DNA of 64,000 nucleotides, taken from Echinococcus granulosus (lineage: Eukaryota; Platyhelminthes; Cestoda; Cyclophyllidea; Taeniidae). The notes under the pieces are model-generated. The model saw only the letters and a list, made by a program, of their open reading frames with translations. It was not told the origin of the DNA and ran no database searches. Below, piece after piece: positions 50,601-63,855 of the stretch. The stretch is taken from NCBI RefSeq assembly GCF_000524195.1, contig NW_020170383.1, positions 2,664,692 to 2,728,691 on the forward strand. Direction: 5' to 3'. Position numbers and translations under genes: made by a program. Numbering within the stretch: position 1 is the stretch's first letter; each line of letters opens with the position of its first letter.

Positions 50601-53471
50601 TCACATCATAAATAATCAGTTAAATCTGATGGACTTGATTCAAAGCTCCCTATTTAACGAAATGAGCTAAACTCAGTTCCAAATATGTCGACAATTTTCG
50701 TGAAATCCCTACAGTATTCAAGATATGTAAAGTAGTAATATCGTAGTTCACAAATGTGACTGCGGTTATTAATTACCCAAGTCAACAGCATGTTTAGAAA
50801 GGTCCTCTATTTTTGATATTGAAGAATTAACTGTTGTCATTAAAAGTGATTACTCGAGATTATTGTGTCATTAGCTTGCAGTAATGCTCAAAGTCGAATG
50901 ATGAAACAATTCGTTCCCATCAAAATCATTGGAAAATGTCGTGGTAAAATTTAGGCAAGTGCTATAAAACACACATGCAAGCTTTAAAGTCTAATAATTT
51001 GTCAAATTTCACTTTCATCATGTTATAAGGCTTTGTCCATCGTTGATTATTTACCAGCTTACTGACTTACTATGAGAAATGGCTTTTGCTTCCCATCATC
51101 AAACACAAGAAAATATGGTACGTCTCTGAACGATCCACTCACCAGCCCTCACCCTTAAGGGACCACCTCATCTCTAGATAACTACGCCCTGTATGTGGTG
51201 CACTGTAGACGACATTATTCCCTATGAATTTCTTACTGAAGGCTACACAGTCTGACCAAATTCTATCTGTTCGACACATTCAACTCGAAGGTGTGTATGT
51301 AAAAAAGACTTCTTCGGAGAGAACTAGGACTAGTAGTAGTTCAGTGGCTTGCAAGGTAGTTCTACTCTCTTAAGATAACACAAGGCCTCCACTTCAGTTG
51401 GGATGTGAGAGAGTGAGGCACTGGCTCATTCATATCCTCGTCCGCATTCTGACGATATTCCTTTAAGTGATAATTGTACCTTTTATTGGTGGTAGAAGAC
51501 CAAATTATTGCATTGGAGATGGAGTAGATGGTTGGAAAATATGATGGAGATAGGAACAAAGATAACCAGAGGTAGGTTGCTTCCCCCCTGGGATAATACG
51601 TTAAATGTAAGTAGAAAGAAAAATCTTGAACTTCTTCGCAAACTGGGAATGGGTGATAGATTGTAATTTTGATTATTTCAACGAGTCGAATGCTTGAGGA
51701 AGTTTTCTTCATCCATGTAATTTTTGTCATAAAAAAACCAAGCAGACTAAATGAGCTACCTTGTACTTCAACCAAAATTTGAATGATGCTAGTTAAAAAC
51801 TTTTCCAGTTCGTTGCACCCTCTTAGAAACTACTGTATTGTTTGTAGTAAATAAAATAAAATCTTTGGGGCCATATCACTTGATAAAAAGGTAATAATTG
51901 GATGGAAACTCATTTCGTTAGTTTTCTAAGTAATTTAAAAAAGGGACATACGTTTTCGCAGATTTTGTACTTGCAGAAACTTTAAATCGCTTTCCGTTCA
52001 ATTAATTGGGGTCTAACCTCTCTAGTTCAATTCGAGACAGCTAAACCTCTCACTTCATCTATTTCAGGGGACATGAACAGATAAGCACAATTCTGCTTGA
52101 ATTCAATCAAGTCAGACATAGTATTTTCCCTTTTGCTGCAATAGTTTTTTGTGCCACTGAATGTAGCTTACTCAATTATAGATAGGTTTCTACTTGTTCT
52201 TTACTTGTTTTATTTTACGAAAAACTGGCATAGATGACCATCTTTTAAGCTCGCTTCACAATAGAGTGGTCAGTAATTTTTGAAAATCAAATTTTAATGA
52301 CTACATTGCTCATCACTTATACAGTTTTAAGAAACTTTAGGATTATCCTCTTCCCTTTAGCTTTGCTTATTGATATGGGGCTTTATTAAAAAAGGCTAAA
52401 TGCAATTCATAATTCAGCGTTAAATTCTGTACTGGAATGATTCTTCATGAACAGGACAGCTAACTGTTCCTTTCACATATTTCTGTACATTAAAAATAAT
52501 CTGGCCTTATTCTCGTCCTCTTCCGTCATATTTGTGCTGAATTGTGTACTTCGTTGAGTAAACTAGAATAACAAACTTTCGTCAGTGTCGAACAGCACTA
52601 CTTCTTAACGCAAGGATTAAAAATTGGGACGCTAAAGCAGTCTCTCAAGGTGTAATAAGGCATGCCAGTAGGGAATGTTTTATTATCAAAGCACAAGGGT
52701 TTAAGAGGTTATATGGAAGATGCGATGGATAAAAAGTCCACCCAGTTATAAGGTCAGTTAAAACACGTATCTTTCTACTAAAAAACTGCATATGGTAGTT
52801 ATCGCCACCTTTAAAGAGAAAATAATGTCCACTTTACATCTACAACATATAACTTTGTATTTTGCGAACGCCAGTATTTTAATCAATTACATAAATGCTG
52901 CTTCAGTCATTAAAATTGGCTTAAAATGGAATTAAGTAGTATGTGCCGCGACTTATATAGCCATAGAGATCTTAGGGTTTGCGTATGTTCACATCACTGG
53001 AGCATAGTAATTAAAACCTCGCCACGCTAAACTTCAGAATTTCGAGCAAACTCGAAGTGCTTTATTAAGGCGATAATACAGGTGTAGGTGGTACATAAGT
53101 ACTGGTACATTGCACAATTTGTGATCAAATTTGTTTTACTTTCATTTTTAAAAGCAAAAAAAGAACCAATTTGCAAGACTTTTTACCGCATATTGACCAT
53201 CCTACTTCGGCATTTGATTCACTTTTACCGATTTTGCGATATTTTACTAGTCTTATTAAGCTCTCATATTGATAACAATCGAAATAAATGTGCAATTGCT
53301 CTTTCACAAATTATCAGTTTTACAGTGCAACTTCGCTTCTAAGGTTATCCAAGTATGCAACCGGCTCCGATTGCGTAACCTGGGAAGAGGCCTTAAGGCT
53401 TAAGATACATATTGATTTGACTACTCTAAGTGATATTGTTTGGTCATAAAATTTGAAGTTTCATCACTCAC

Positions 53472-53778
53472 GGCTACCACCTTGCAATCCAATTCGTCAG
53501 GCCATCTGTACACATTGCATTCTGATTGGTCGTCCATAGTGGTGAACATGGTAACCAGTTGTTGACTGGCCCGCCTGTTTCTTGCGCACTACTGCCTTCT
53601 CCCATGAATTTTGGCTGAATCTAGACCGAAAGTCTTGGGTATTTGAGTTATTTTCCGCATTGGTAAAACATTGAGATGCTAGAATTAAGAACTGTAGGTT
53701 ATCCTGCCAGGAACGAAGTTGTGGAGGCTCCCGATGTGACTCGTTGTCATGTGTGCCAGGATTCTCATTAAAATTCAC
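53472..53778 (-). other. Exon-like island, two overlapping open frames (minus strand)
   Basis: A 93-codon frame (53778-53497), rich in Asn, Gln and Ser, overlaps a second frame starting at ATG 53549 that reads MDDQSECNVYRWPDELDCK from its second Met and ends phase 0 at a GTGAGT donor (53471-53466). The segment is GC-richer than its surroundings. Either frame could be a first coding exon, or a single-base indel may split one exon in two. No family recognised. Confidence 0.22.
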
Positions 53779-55429
53779 AAAATATTCACTTTAAGTAGAA
53801 AACCACAGTGTTCCCACAATACTTCAACTAACAAACACGTATAACTTTCAGAACACTTATCTTAAACTGGTATTCTGGGATAAATTCATTAGGCTATGTC
53901 TCTCTTTACGCAAGTCCGGCAAGATCAGATATCTCTTCTCTCTTTTTTCAGAGTTTTATATCAATATTCTGCATTTATGAATGCTTGGTCTACGGCTTCA
54001 GTGCGTTTACTAAATTGCGCTACTGTCACCTACCTAGTAAAGTTGCGCACATTGTCTAGGGGGTTTTGTACCACTACCACGTGAGATGATTTGTAACACC
54101 ATAGTACTACGCCTACGCAAAAGTTGGGCAATTTTCCACAGTCAGTACACTTCACTTCTGATGTACTTACTTTGTTCAGCTTTCTGTTCATGTCCTTCCT
54201 TAATTTTCCAATCACAATTCCAACCCTGGAGTTGAATCAAATTTTAACACTCAAAGGAACGAGAACCGTGTATTTGCAAGCATTGGCAATTGCACTGCTG
54301 GGAAATAGTTATTTTCTACAAATTTCCTGTTTGGTGTATCGACATGTGATATGGTGTATGTAAAAGTGGACGCCCCACTCATTGAAAAGTCCAAATGTCT
54401 TAACGTCCTCTTATTTTTAATGCAGCCACCGCATAACGCCCCGCGGCTACTCCCTATGGAAGGACATCCACCCGATGTTATTTTTTAAATGTCATTAAAT
54501 AGCTCAGATTACTCTGCAAACACATTTAAATTGTGTTGTTAAAATACTTTTCGTCTAGCATTAGATGTATCAGCATCACATGGGAGGACTTGCAGACTTG
54601 AAGCCTTTACCAAAATAACAATACAATTGCAGAACTTTGAGACTGTTCACAGACATTTATGCACTTAAAGGACATTTCGGAGCTTTTGCGAGCATAAATG
54701 GCTTATTAAACCATTTGATGCCATCATATCCCTAAATCTATGCACCAAAAAATTTATTTGAGTGGAGTTCATCTTACATTCAAATTTTAAATTCAAAGAA
54801 TCCTGACTGCAAATGGTTCGCGAGCCTTTATGCTAATGTTTGCGCTCAAATCACGCAGTGTTCCGCTATCTAGTCTGATTTTTTCTACCACCCCGAAAAA
54901 TAAAATTTAGAAATGCGTAAGAATAACCAGCTATTACGACAACAAGAATAGCTTACGGCGCTCACGTTATTTGACCTAGATAAGAAAATTCCATACATTT
55001 GTTAGCAAGCTACAGCTAACATTTACCTAAATGTTATTATCCAATACCAAATTTCAACGGTTAGGCAGCCACTATTTCCTGTTTGTTATCAAACAGCAGC
55101 ATCATGCATTAGGCCGTACATTTACAGCAGTCTGTTTCTGAAACCTGTTTACTGACCATTCTGTCATTTGTTTTAAACACACTCAACATTAGTCGCTTTA
55201 CATCATAATGCTATTAAAATTATCATCAAAATAAAAAAAATACTCACGAAATCTAAACGCTTGAAAATGACGCCTACATTAAACCTATCACATCTTGGCA
55301 ACCACGACATTGTCACGTGATCAACTACGCTCTAATGTATAGCAAAACTCCGCATCTCACGCAAGACAGCTGTACTTCACGCAGAAGTAAAAATCGCTAC
55401 CATACTGCGTTTGTACCGATTCGGATAGC

Positions 55430-55434
<5 letters not shown>

Positions 55435-55460
<26 letters not shown>
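55435..55460. repeat. (CT)n microsatellite
   Basis: A pure CT run; minus-strand frames across it read an Arg-Glu repeat that is not a protein. Confidence 0.9.
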
Positions 55461-58400
55461 GGACAGTCTGTTCCGATCTGAGGGTGCATTCGTAAAATTT
55501 ACGGAATCTGTGAATTTTTCCGACGTCTTCTTTCTGGAACGAAGCCAATATTTCACACGAACAGTAGCTATTCGGCCCTGCTCATCTCCTCACTTGTATT
55601 TGGACCAAATTTTGCTTTCATGCGTCCAGACAGAAAGCATGAATTGCAATTTTATTTCAAGTAAATACTTTGCAGTAGGTCGTCACCACTTATTTCCGGT
55701 AGTCTAAACTACACTCGCATGGACTTTCTCGGCTTTTCACTTTGGCATATTCCAAGACACAGATGTGCCAGTGTATTCATCATCTCTCGGTTTTAAAGTA
55801 CCACGACAGTTATGCAAGAATACTTTTGGCGACAGCAGTTTGAAGGTCAAATTAAGACCTGTCAAAAATTCACAGTATAAATAATTGAGCAGACCTTTAA
55901 TGCTGAAGGTATCAAAGGGAAGATGAAAATGTGTTCACCTCCGCCAAAACAGTGACAAACTCCCCACAATAATTAATTAATGATAAATTTGTTTATCGTA
56001 TAACGGAAAAGGAATGAATGTGCTAGACGATGATTAGCATACACACGGGCGTGTTAGACCAGTAATCACCTGACACACTTCATTACCTGCCTCCCGAGGC
56101 AGGGCAGGGCAGAGCTCACCCATGTTTAGGAGTGCAATTTTTAATGGTGCTACTACCACTTACCCTTTTCGCATCCCCACGCCAAGAGTCCGTCATATGA
56201 CCAAAAATTAGACACCTGATTGGCTTATTTCAACGTCCTCTCAGCCCAACCCAGTTGGCCTGTCAATTTTGCCCTCCAAATGTATCCTATGGCTGTGGAA
56301 AGAGCAGATGGGGGGAGAAATAGCACAAACACACTTGCCTATTTTTGGTGTTTACAGGAGACGTTACGTGGCAAGGGCTTCGTCACTACCACACATCCTG
56401 TTTATGGATTCTCGTGACTGTATAAACATTCTTAGCGGCTTATCTCAATTTGCATTGTTAATGCTGGGGGCACATTCAACTGGATTTTATTTTCAGGCGG
56501 AGTTAAAGGCAAGTGTTAACAGTACATCAAGGCGAATGTAAAGTGTTTTCCATGCAAAGTAGTGAGAGTTTTGGACTCGTGATTTACAGCCAGCAATACT
56601 ATCTACATCATTATCGGGCCGAATTCTCTGTTCCATTAAAGCACGCCTCATCGCTAATATTCAGTAGTAATAAGGCCACCCATTTTCATCGAAAATATTT
56701 TGGAATAGCTAGTATCCAGGATGCCCATTATTCATATCAATTTAGGGGTAGAATTAATACAATAATTTATTTTAACCAAGAGTTATCGTTTTCAACTTAT
56801 TTATGAGCTGGGAACCAAATGTCAAAATCACCCCAGTGATTGTGATTTAGCAAATTTTAAATGCCGATCACGCTGTGAATATTTGTTTCAGTTCAAATCC
56901 CTTAAATGAAACCAAAATGTGCACTTAAGACAATACCTTTCGGCACAACAATCTTCAAAGAAGTGTAGCTAGCGTCTCTTGAATTTTCCACAAGATCACG
57001 TAAATGTTTCAGAATAAAAATAATTGGCTTTTGGATGTTTTGAAATTTATTACATCACCAAGATGTATTAGTGCACAGTTGTAGCCATGTGATATGAACA
57101 AAAAGTAGGGAAATCAGGTGCAGTTTGTTCAGGAAGCAATCCAATTTTTACCTACACAAGTAATCATTCCAAATGTTCTTTGGTAAAGTCTTTTTTAAAA
57201 TCCGAACAATGAACCGCATTTAAGCTCTTGAAAGAGAGATTCACTAAAGTACGAGGATCAGTAGTAAATACCCCTAACTAGTTTCAGTCAAGAACGTTTT
57301 CTACCACAATGTGCGGGAAAGTAGGCAAAATAAGAAAGTTCCTAAAATTTCCTCTCCAATTACCTCCACATTTTACTCCAAGCAGTGTCGTAAGTGGAAA
57401 CGTAAACGGAAACATGTACAATTGTTTTGAAGAAAAGATTAATGCAGTCAACCCAGAGACAGTACTTGTCTGTGCCTGTTACACATCTCTCGGGTCGGAA
57501 AAGCGCAAGAATAAACCAGAAAAATAGCAGGTAGCTCCTCCGATTGATGTATCTGTTCATTGCAGCGAAACAACACAAACCAACCGTAAATCACCACATT
57601 ATTTCCGCATTTTTTCGTCCGCATTTTACCGCCAACGTGACTTCCGCTAACAAGGGTGTGTGCAAACAAGATGCAAAAGTTGTACATAATTGGGCTCCAC
57701 TAAACTCCTGCGCGAATTTTCGGCCTAAATGCTGCAATTTTAATGGTGCCATTTTTTCATAGAGCAAGTGGAAGATTATTATTACTAAAAAAAGTCGAAA
57801 AACAGGATTCAAACTTTTTTCAAAAAATAGGCGGCGATAATTTGTCACCACGATAGCGAGTTTTGTTGAAAAAGAGAGGATTGCTTCCGATGGTACTTTG
57901 TATCTTGGACGACTGGTAACTCAAATAAAAGTAGACAATCGAATTATGGATAAATTTAATTTTTAGACGACTTTCAGCAAAAAATTATTCAGTTGGGCCA
58001 TGTCTACCCAATCCATCTATTATGCATGTCAAAGTTCATTAGCTGTGTGAATATATCCAGCCAACCCTTCCAAAGACATTATGAAATTGAGTTTGAGAAC
58101 GTAGAATTCACCAACAATGGTTATTCAAATTGGAGACCCAGTAAGTGGTAAAAGTGGAGGGCGACACTTGGTACATATATCGCCACTATTCATCAGAGGA
58201 AGTGACTTCACCTTCTCAGTTAATAAAATTAGGCTAATTGAAGCGAGACTGCTTAGCAGTGACGTTCGTGGCATAAAAGGTAGTGCTGCTTCTACGGTAA
58301 CGCTTTAACCACTAATAGGATTTTCATTATAGTCTGCTTCTTGAATATTTCGTCAAACATTCCACCGGCAACAGCTTGATTGTTAATCTATAAAAGTGCG

Positions 58401-58974
58401 CTCGCCCATAAGTGGGGAAAATTTTCTCGAAGCTAAAATTAAACGTAGAAAGTTCCCCAAAGGTTTTCATTTAACTTTTCTGTAGTCGTCTGAAAAACCT
58501 AGTAAATGAAGAATGTCTAGCGAAACTCAGGTTTTCCTGTTTGTAATAGGGGAACAGTAAGCCGCGAATTAATAACATTCTTTAGTGTTTGAGCCACGAG
58601 AGATTTTGAATTCCAAAGTAACAAAGGGAGAAATTGGCTTTATCAAACAACCAAATAATATACATTAAGGGTAACAGGGGTCTTTACTAAAATCCGCTAA
58701 TTTAAGACTTGGTCTTTTTTATGCCAAGAATTTCCCCTGAAACGATAGCCCCTGCATATGGATGTCTGTTTTTGATATCTTCTTTCTACTAGGTTGCGGT
58801 GATGCCATTTTTCGCGCAGTCGTGGGGCATTTTTTCCTAAGAAAATTTTACTTCAATTTCCTTTTCGTCAACGCTAACTTTAGTCAATGGCCTTAGACCC
58901 CGCACGAATGATTACGGGAAGGAAATAGAGGAAAACTAATTAAAAACTTATTACCCCTATTATCGACTTTTTAG

Positions 58975-59140
58975 GGTCTCCAGCACAAACTTCAATCGCG
59001 TGGCGCGCCAGAATGTGCGTGTGCACGTGCAGGTGTCACGTGACTTGCCACGTACGCTGCGTGACTCACCCAGCCCCGCAAATGCACTGACATTCCATCT
59101 GACCCAACCTCTGCTGCTGTTGCCATTACAAATTCCTCGC
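58975..59140 (+). promoter_or_regulatory. GC-rich island with paired CACGTG E-boxes, possibly exonic
   Basis: CACGTG occurs at 59024-59029 and again at 59037-59042, the latter inside the 8-bp palindrome TCACGTGA (59036-59043); a near match CCACGTAC follows. The block is much richer in CpG than the flanks. The same bases follow an acceptor-like TTTTTAG (ends 58974) and stay open in one frame (NFNRVARQNVRVHVQVSRD...), so a coding exon is the competing reading. Confidence 0.25.
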
Positions 59141-62100
59141 CTGACTGCAAATCATTTCAGCGATCCATGTGATTCACACATGCATCACCGAAAAAACAGT
59201 CAAAATAAATTATTTTACAAATTGAAGTTTTTTCGTCTGTTTTATTTCCCTATAATTATTCCATTGCTGTATTTTTCTGAACAAAACAAACTGAAGGATA
59301 GAGGGTCTCACTTTAAATCTGTTTTTAATAAAGTGTGCGATTGTTTAATCATCATTATCATTTACCTAGCGCAGATAGGATAACTTAATTGCTGAAAATT
59401 TTCTTCGGTTTGGTTGAAAGGATCTTTATTATAGTATGTACGATCGTGATAAAATAGTAGGTTTATTAGAAGTGGCGTTATATATTTATGGAATGGCGTT
59501 TACAAAATTCTAAGCTCTACTCTTATTTGCTTTTAAAAGATAGCTTAATTTCAGTAAAAATTTTCAGCTAAGGCTTAAAGTCGTCAGTTGAAGGTAGGCG
59601 AAAGGCTGTTGGCCAGCCATCTTAGTGGGAGAGGTCTATTCTGAATTGCATGAAATGAATTTTTTTCCATATTTTAGTCCCCTGTTTTCCTGAACTAGAT
59701 TTGACAAAATTGGTGCAAAATATGAAGTGTTTGGAGTAAAAGTTGCACGTCTTTGTGAGTTACATTGGTGTGTGTTTGAGATCACGAACACCAAGGACTC
59801 AGCTTACAAATCTGCACCTACCTAACTCGAATTTCGGGAAAATCAAAAATACGCAACTCCAGCCTTGTGATGATTGTGCCTTTACTTCGGGGACTATTTT
59901 TTGTTAGCAATTCCAAAACATCTTTGTAGATAATGATGAAATTCCGGCGCAACTACGGCCATGGACTTTCTGACCTCCTGCCAAAACATGCACATGGAAA
60001 GGTTTTACGCAAAAAAGATCATGACGTGACATTTAGGGAAAGTCCCACTTTTTTCCAGTAGAATGGTGTATTTTTTTTTAATTTGAACCATATCGAGCTT
60101 TTCCCCGAACTTTAAGCGCACGGGCAACGACTAAGACGTAAAAAAAGTGCAACTTTCCACTTTATGAGCAGACTGAAAAGCACATGGTGGCGCAATGAAA
60201 TGACTTCTTCGTCAAGGTCCAATCGTGCATACCAAGCAACTGATAAAGTCAAGGCCACCATATCAGTATTTGTTCACCTTGAGTGGGTACTGATGTTAAA
60301 TCTGAAGCATTTAATAAACGAACGCTAGAATTTCACAAAATTACTAAACCCTTTTAGCCTTTAAACTGAAAATTCGAAGGCAAAAATTGGGTCCAATTTG
60401 AACATTTAAGTGGGTTAAATAGCATAAGAGGCTGGAAGCTGACAGATATAAATCCCGGTAAAATGCACAGGATAATTCGTTGACTCTAATCACCAAAATA
60501 GACCACACTTTTGAGCAGCACTTGTTCTATGGACATTAAATAATGCAACAATTGTCAGTTGTTGATTTAATCACCAAGGTGAGGGCGTGGTGGAGGGCTA
60601 AGGGACAAAGGGATAAGTATTAGTGTTAATTGCACCCCTAATCTTTATTACTTCCTTTTGGCTTGAAAAAGTAAGCATTCGCTTTAAATTTGACAGCTCT
60701 TGTTTCAACTTTTAGAAGTTTTGAGTTGTTGAGGGATAAACTGCCAATAGGTAAAATAATTTGAATTTGAATATTTTTTGTTTTCATTCCCAATGTGGTA
60801 AAAATAGCCATAAAGATATGACTAACCAGTAATCGTAAACAATGCATAATTTTATGAAGCAAACATGCCTTAACAAAAAGTTTGTGATAAAAACACTAAA
60901 AAACGTTGTTGTTGTTGCTGTTATAATAAGCGTTATTCACGGGCACACAGACTATAAAAAATGCTGTATTTGGGATCTCCCCGAGATGTCTTGTAAGATA
61001 GCAACAAACACATCTGATAAAAGAGCCGCCAGTGGAGTGAAAATTCATTAATGTGCATCATCTTATTATCTATTTCAAGACTGTTCAGTCACAGGCAAAT
61101 TTTTACTCCACACGCCTGGTTTGGTTGTTAAAAAATACTATTACATGAAACTGGAGTGCACAAAATGGCATGAATACTTCCATTTTGAAGTTTGAAGCCA
61201 TGTCAGTGGTTTATATACTAGAGCTGTACCTCAGATATCAGAATTATACACTAATAATAAAGAGGACCGGATACAAGCCGAGGTAGGCTATTTTTACCCT
61301 ACGTTGGCTGGGTTAAATCAAGTGACTTCTTTCCCACAGTCAACAATTGTATCTTAGTAAGGGGGAAGGGAACTCCACCTACACTTTGCGTCGTTCCTTA
61401 AACTGAGTACCAAAATAACTTTTTGACTAATTGTTAGGTTCGCAGATCAATACGACGAAATATAAATGTTTCACCTCTTTTAGGTTCAAAAGTCGTATGT
61501 GGAATTAACTATCCTTGATTCTTATGATATGATCAAGTTAAATCAAACGACGAAGATGCTTGCATGAATTAGAATTTATTAAACAATTCAAACATCTTAT
61601 GGCTGCAGGCGATTCATAGTCATTTAGTAATTCCCAATGCCCATTACTGGGAAATTATAGCATTCCCACAATACATTAACTTAGCATGCGTTTAGACATA
61701 AACGTAGATGGTACAGAAATTGTAAACCGGAAATATTTAAAATTTTTCTCAAATTGAGGACTAGGTTAAATCTAAAAATTATGTTCTTCTTCCGTGTGAA
61801 TGGAACCACCTATGAGTTGATGACTTTCTGTTTCACAGCAATTTAAAAGTCGATTTAAAATTACAAAATCATATCTTTTATTGAAGAATGACAATATTTA
61901 TGTGACGGCTAATTTAGCCTTCCCAGACAGGAATGAAGTTTGTGATGGCTAATTTACGTAGGAACGTGTGTATGGCACTTAGAAAACTGACTCTCATCTT
62001 CATTGGCGTAAAAAGTTGCTACAGTCTCACTATTTTTTAGCAGGTATCACCTACACCTGATTCTGTTTTAGTCCTTTTTTTTTGGATATCGCATATTAAT

Positions 62101-63575
62101 GATCTTAGAATGCAGATAGCTAAGCTTTCTCCACTAGTTGTAAAATGAGCATCTTTAGCAGTTTCATCGCAACTACTAGCCATAGTGAGATTTGCTTCGA
62201 AAGTTCAAGAGAAGTATTCAATAATTTGTAACAACATAGTAGGATTTCAAATGTCAATTTTATCTTTTAATCTTTAACAGATCTGAGTAATTCAAAATCT
62301 GTACTTTTAAATGTTTGGAAATTTCCAATGAGCTTGCAAACTCGATGATCCATGCATAAAACACGATAATATAAAAACGAAATGTAATAGAATGGGAAAG
62401 CATCCATTTGCAACGGTATGCAATAAATAAAGTTGTGCCCACATCTACCTGTTTTTATAAATTAGCAGTAGGGTAGGTGCACTGTGGGCTAAGGAATTGA
62501 ATAACTTAATAAATACTACTAAATAACAGGAGTAGCACGAATAGGGGACTAGAAGGGGTCTGATTAGAATGAAAAGCAGATCCAAAGAAAATGAATAACG
62601 GAATGAATTCAAATAACCTGTGTAAGGGGGATATCAATTATTCTTGGATGCTTCTGCATTATTCATTGTGTTGATACTTATTCCTTGAGGCACAGCTAAC
62701 ATTTACCCAGAATACTAACCAGTCGAATGGAAGACTATTGTAAACCATATTATTTTCTCGTATAAGATGTCACCAGAATCTTAGAAATTCTAGTCGACTG
62801 GTCAATTAAACACATTGCATCATTATAGGAACAATAAACTTTTTCTTAAAAAGTAACAAACTCGTAAAATATGGATTCCTTTCAGTAATATTTTTGGGAC
62901 TAGAAAATGTTCTTCCCCATTGCCCACTTTAAAGGACCGTACAAAGGGAGAAGGTGAATTTTTGACAAAAACGTGTGGAAAATGCATTACATAGCGCATT
63001 TTAATGAAGCATGGGGTGTGTAAAAGTGGATGAGTTGCAAAGCTAACTTGGACAGTTAATGGATGAAACATGAAGCTTAGTGGCTTTTGTTTTGCTCATC
63101 GGTACGTTTAACAGACCTGACATTTCAGGCTTAGCAACGTCACCAATCTGTGATAGTAAAATCACTGATTCTATACGTTGGTAATGCACGCTCTTTTGTA
63201 GCAGCCCGAGACCTCCCTCCAGACGATTGAAGGCGTAATACTCTGGCTGAATATTTATTATGCATATGCAGTAGGGCGCGGGGCTACTGGTGAGCTCCAA
63301 AGGTCAGAATCTTCGGTAGAAGCACAATGGCGGAGTCCCTAAGTAGCTCGTTACCGAAATTGAGGGTAAAATAGACAAGTAACGTGTTAAAAATACTTGG
63401 GCAGAAAATGTATCCCCTAAATAAAGAAGTACTGGAAGTTATTAGCATGGCTCAGAGGTCATGCTGCTTAGCCAGAGCACAATCACTGAGCCTTAATTGT
63501 ACATTAAACTGACAAGAATTATTAAACAAGTCATCAAAGCATTACATTTCCTTGTTACTTTGGCTCATTACGACT

Positions 63576-63855
63576 GCGAAAGACTCGAAGCGTTACATTT
63601 GTAAAAGCGGCAAGCAAACTTAATCACAACAACAAGCATTTCGACTTCTATGGCTGAACATCAACTCTTTACGTCGCTGGAGAAGGGCGTCTGTCGTGAT
63701 TGGGTTCGAGAAGACTACTATCAACTGAAGTGCTATTAGACTTGAACCACTTAGAAAAGCCCGTTATGGAGCTGCCTATGCCACTTGTATGCCAATGTTA
63801 ATTGCGTGAACAAGTAATGCTTCGTCCACGTCTCTACTGGCGATGTGGAATCCAG
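63576..63855 (+). mobile_element. 280-bp SINE-like repeat, copy 2
   Basis: Identical in my reading to the reverse complement of 37134-37413. A-box-like TGGCTGAA starts at 63651 and B-box-like GGTTCGAGA at 63703. The element ends TCCAG and is followed directly by (ATGG)n. Sequence left of 63576 resembles the matching flank of copy 1 only weakly, so the shared unit seems to end here, or older parts of it have diverged. Confidence 0.62.

Larger units (their letters stand above)
43441..63575. other. Gene-poor 20-kb region
   Basis: No gene with more than one linked exon is supported here. The first 1.2 kb is richer in G+C and probably includes the KMT2 3' UTR. Scattered exon-like islands at 44154-44450 (minus), 44612-44700 (plus), 47583-47672 (plus), 53472-53778 (minus) and 58975-59140 (plus) are listed separately or as findings. 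The remainder is AT-rich with only short random frames. It may contain long introns of a gene that extends past the window. Confidence 0.5.

Noticed and set aside
51362..51775. 137-codon minus-strand frame
   Set aside because: Long for this region, but its composition is low-complexity (Tyr, Ser, Leu), no domain is recognisable and no consensus splice partners were found; treated as chance.
56220..56806. Cluster of three plus-strand frames of 65-97 codons
   Set aside because: They lie in different frames with no splice sites joining them and no family resemblance.
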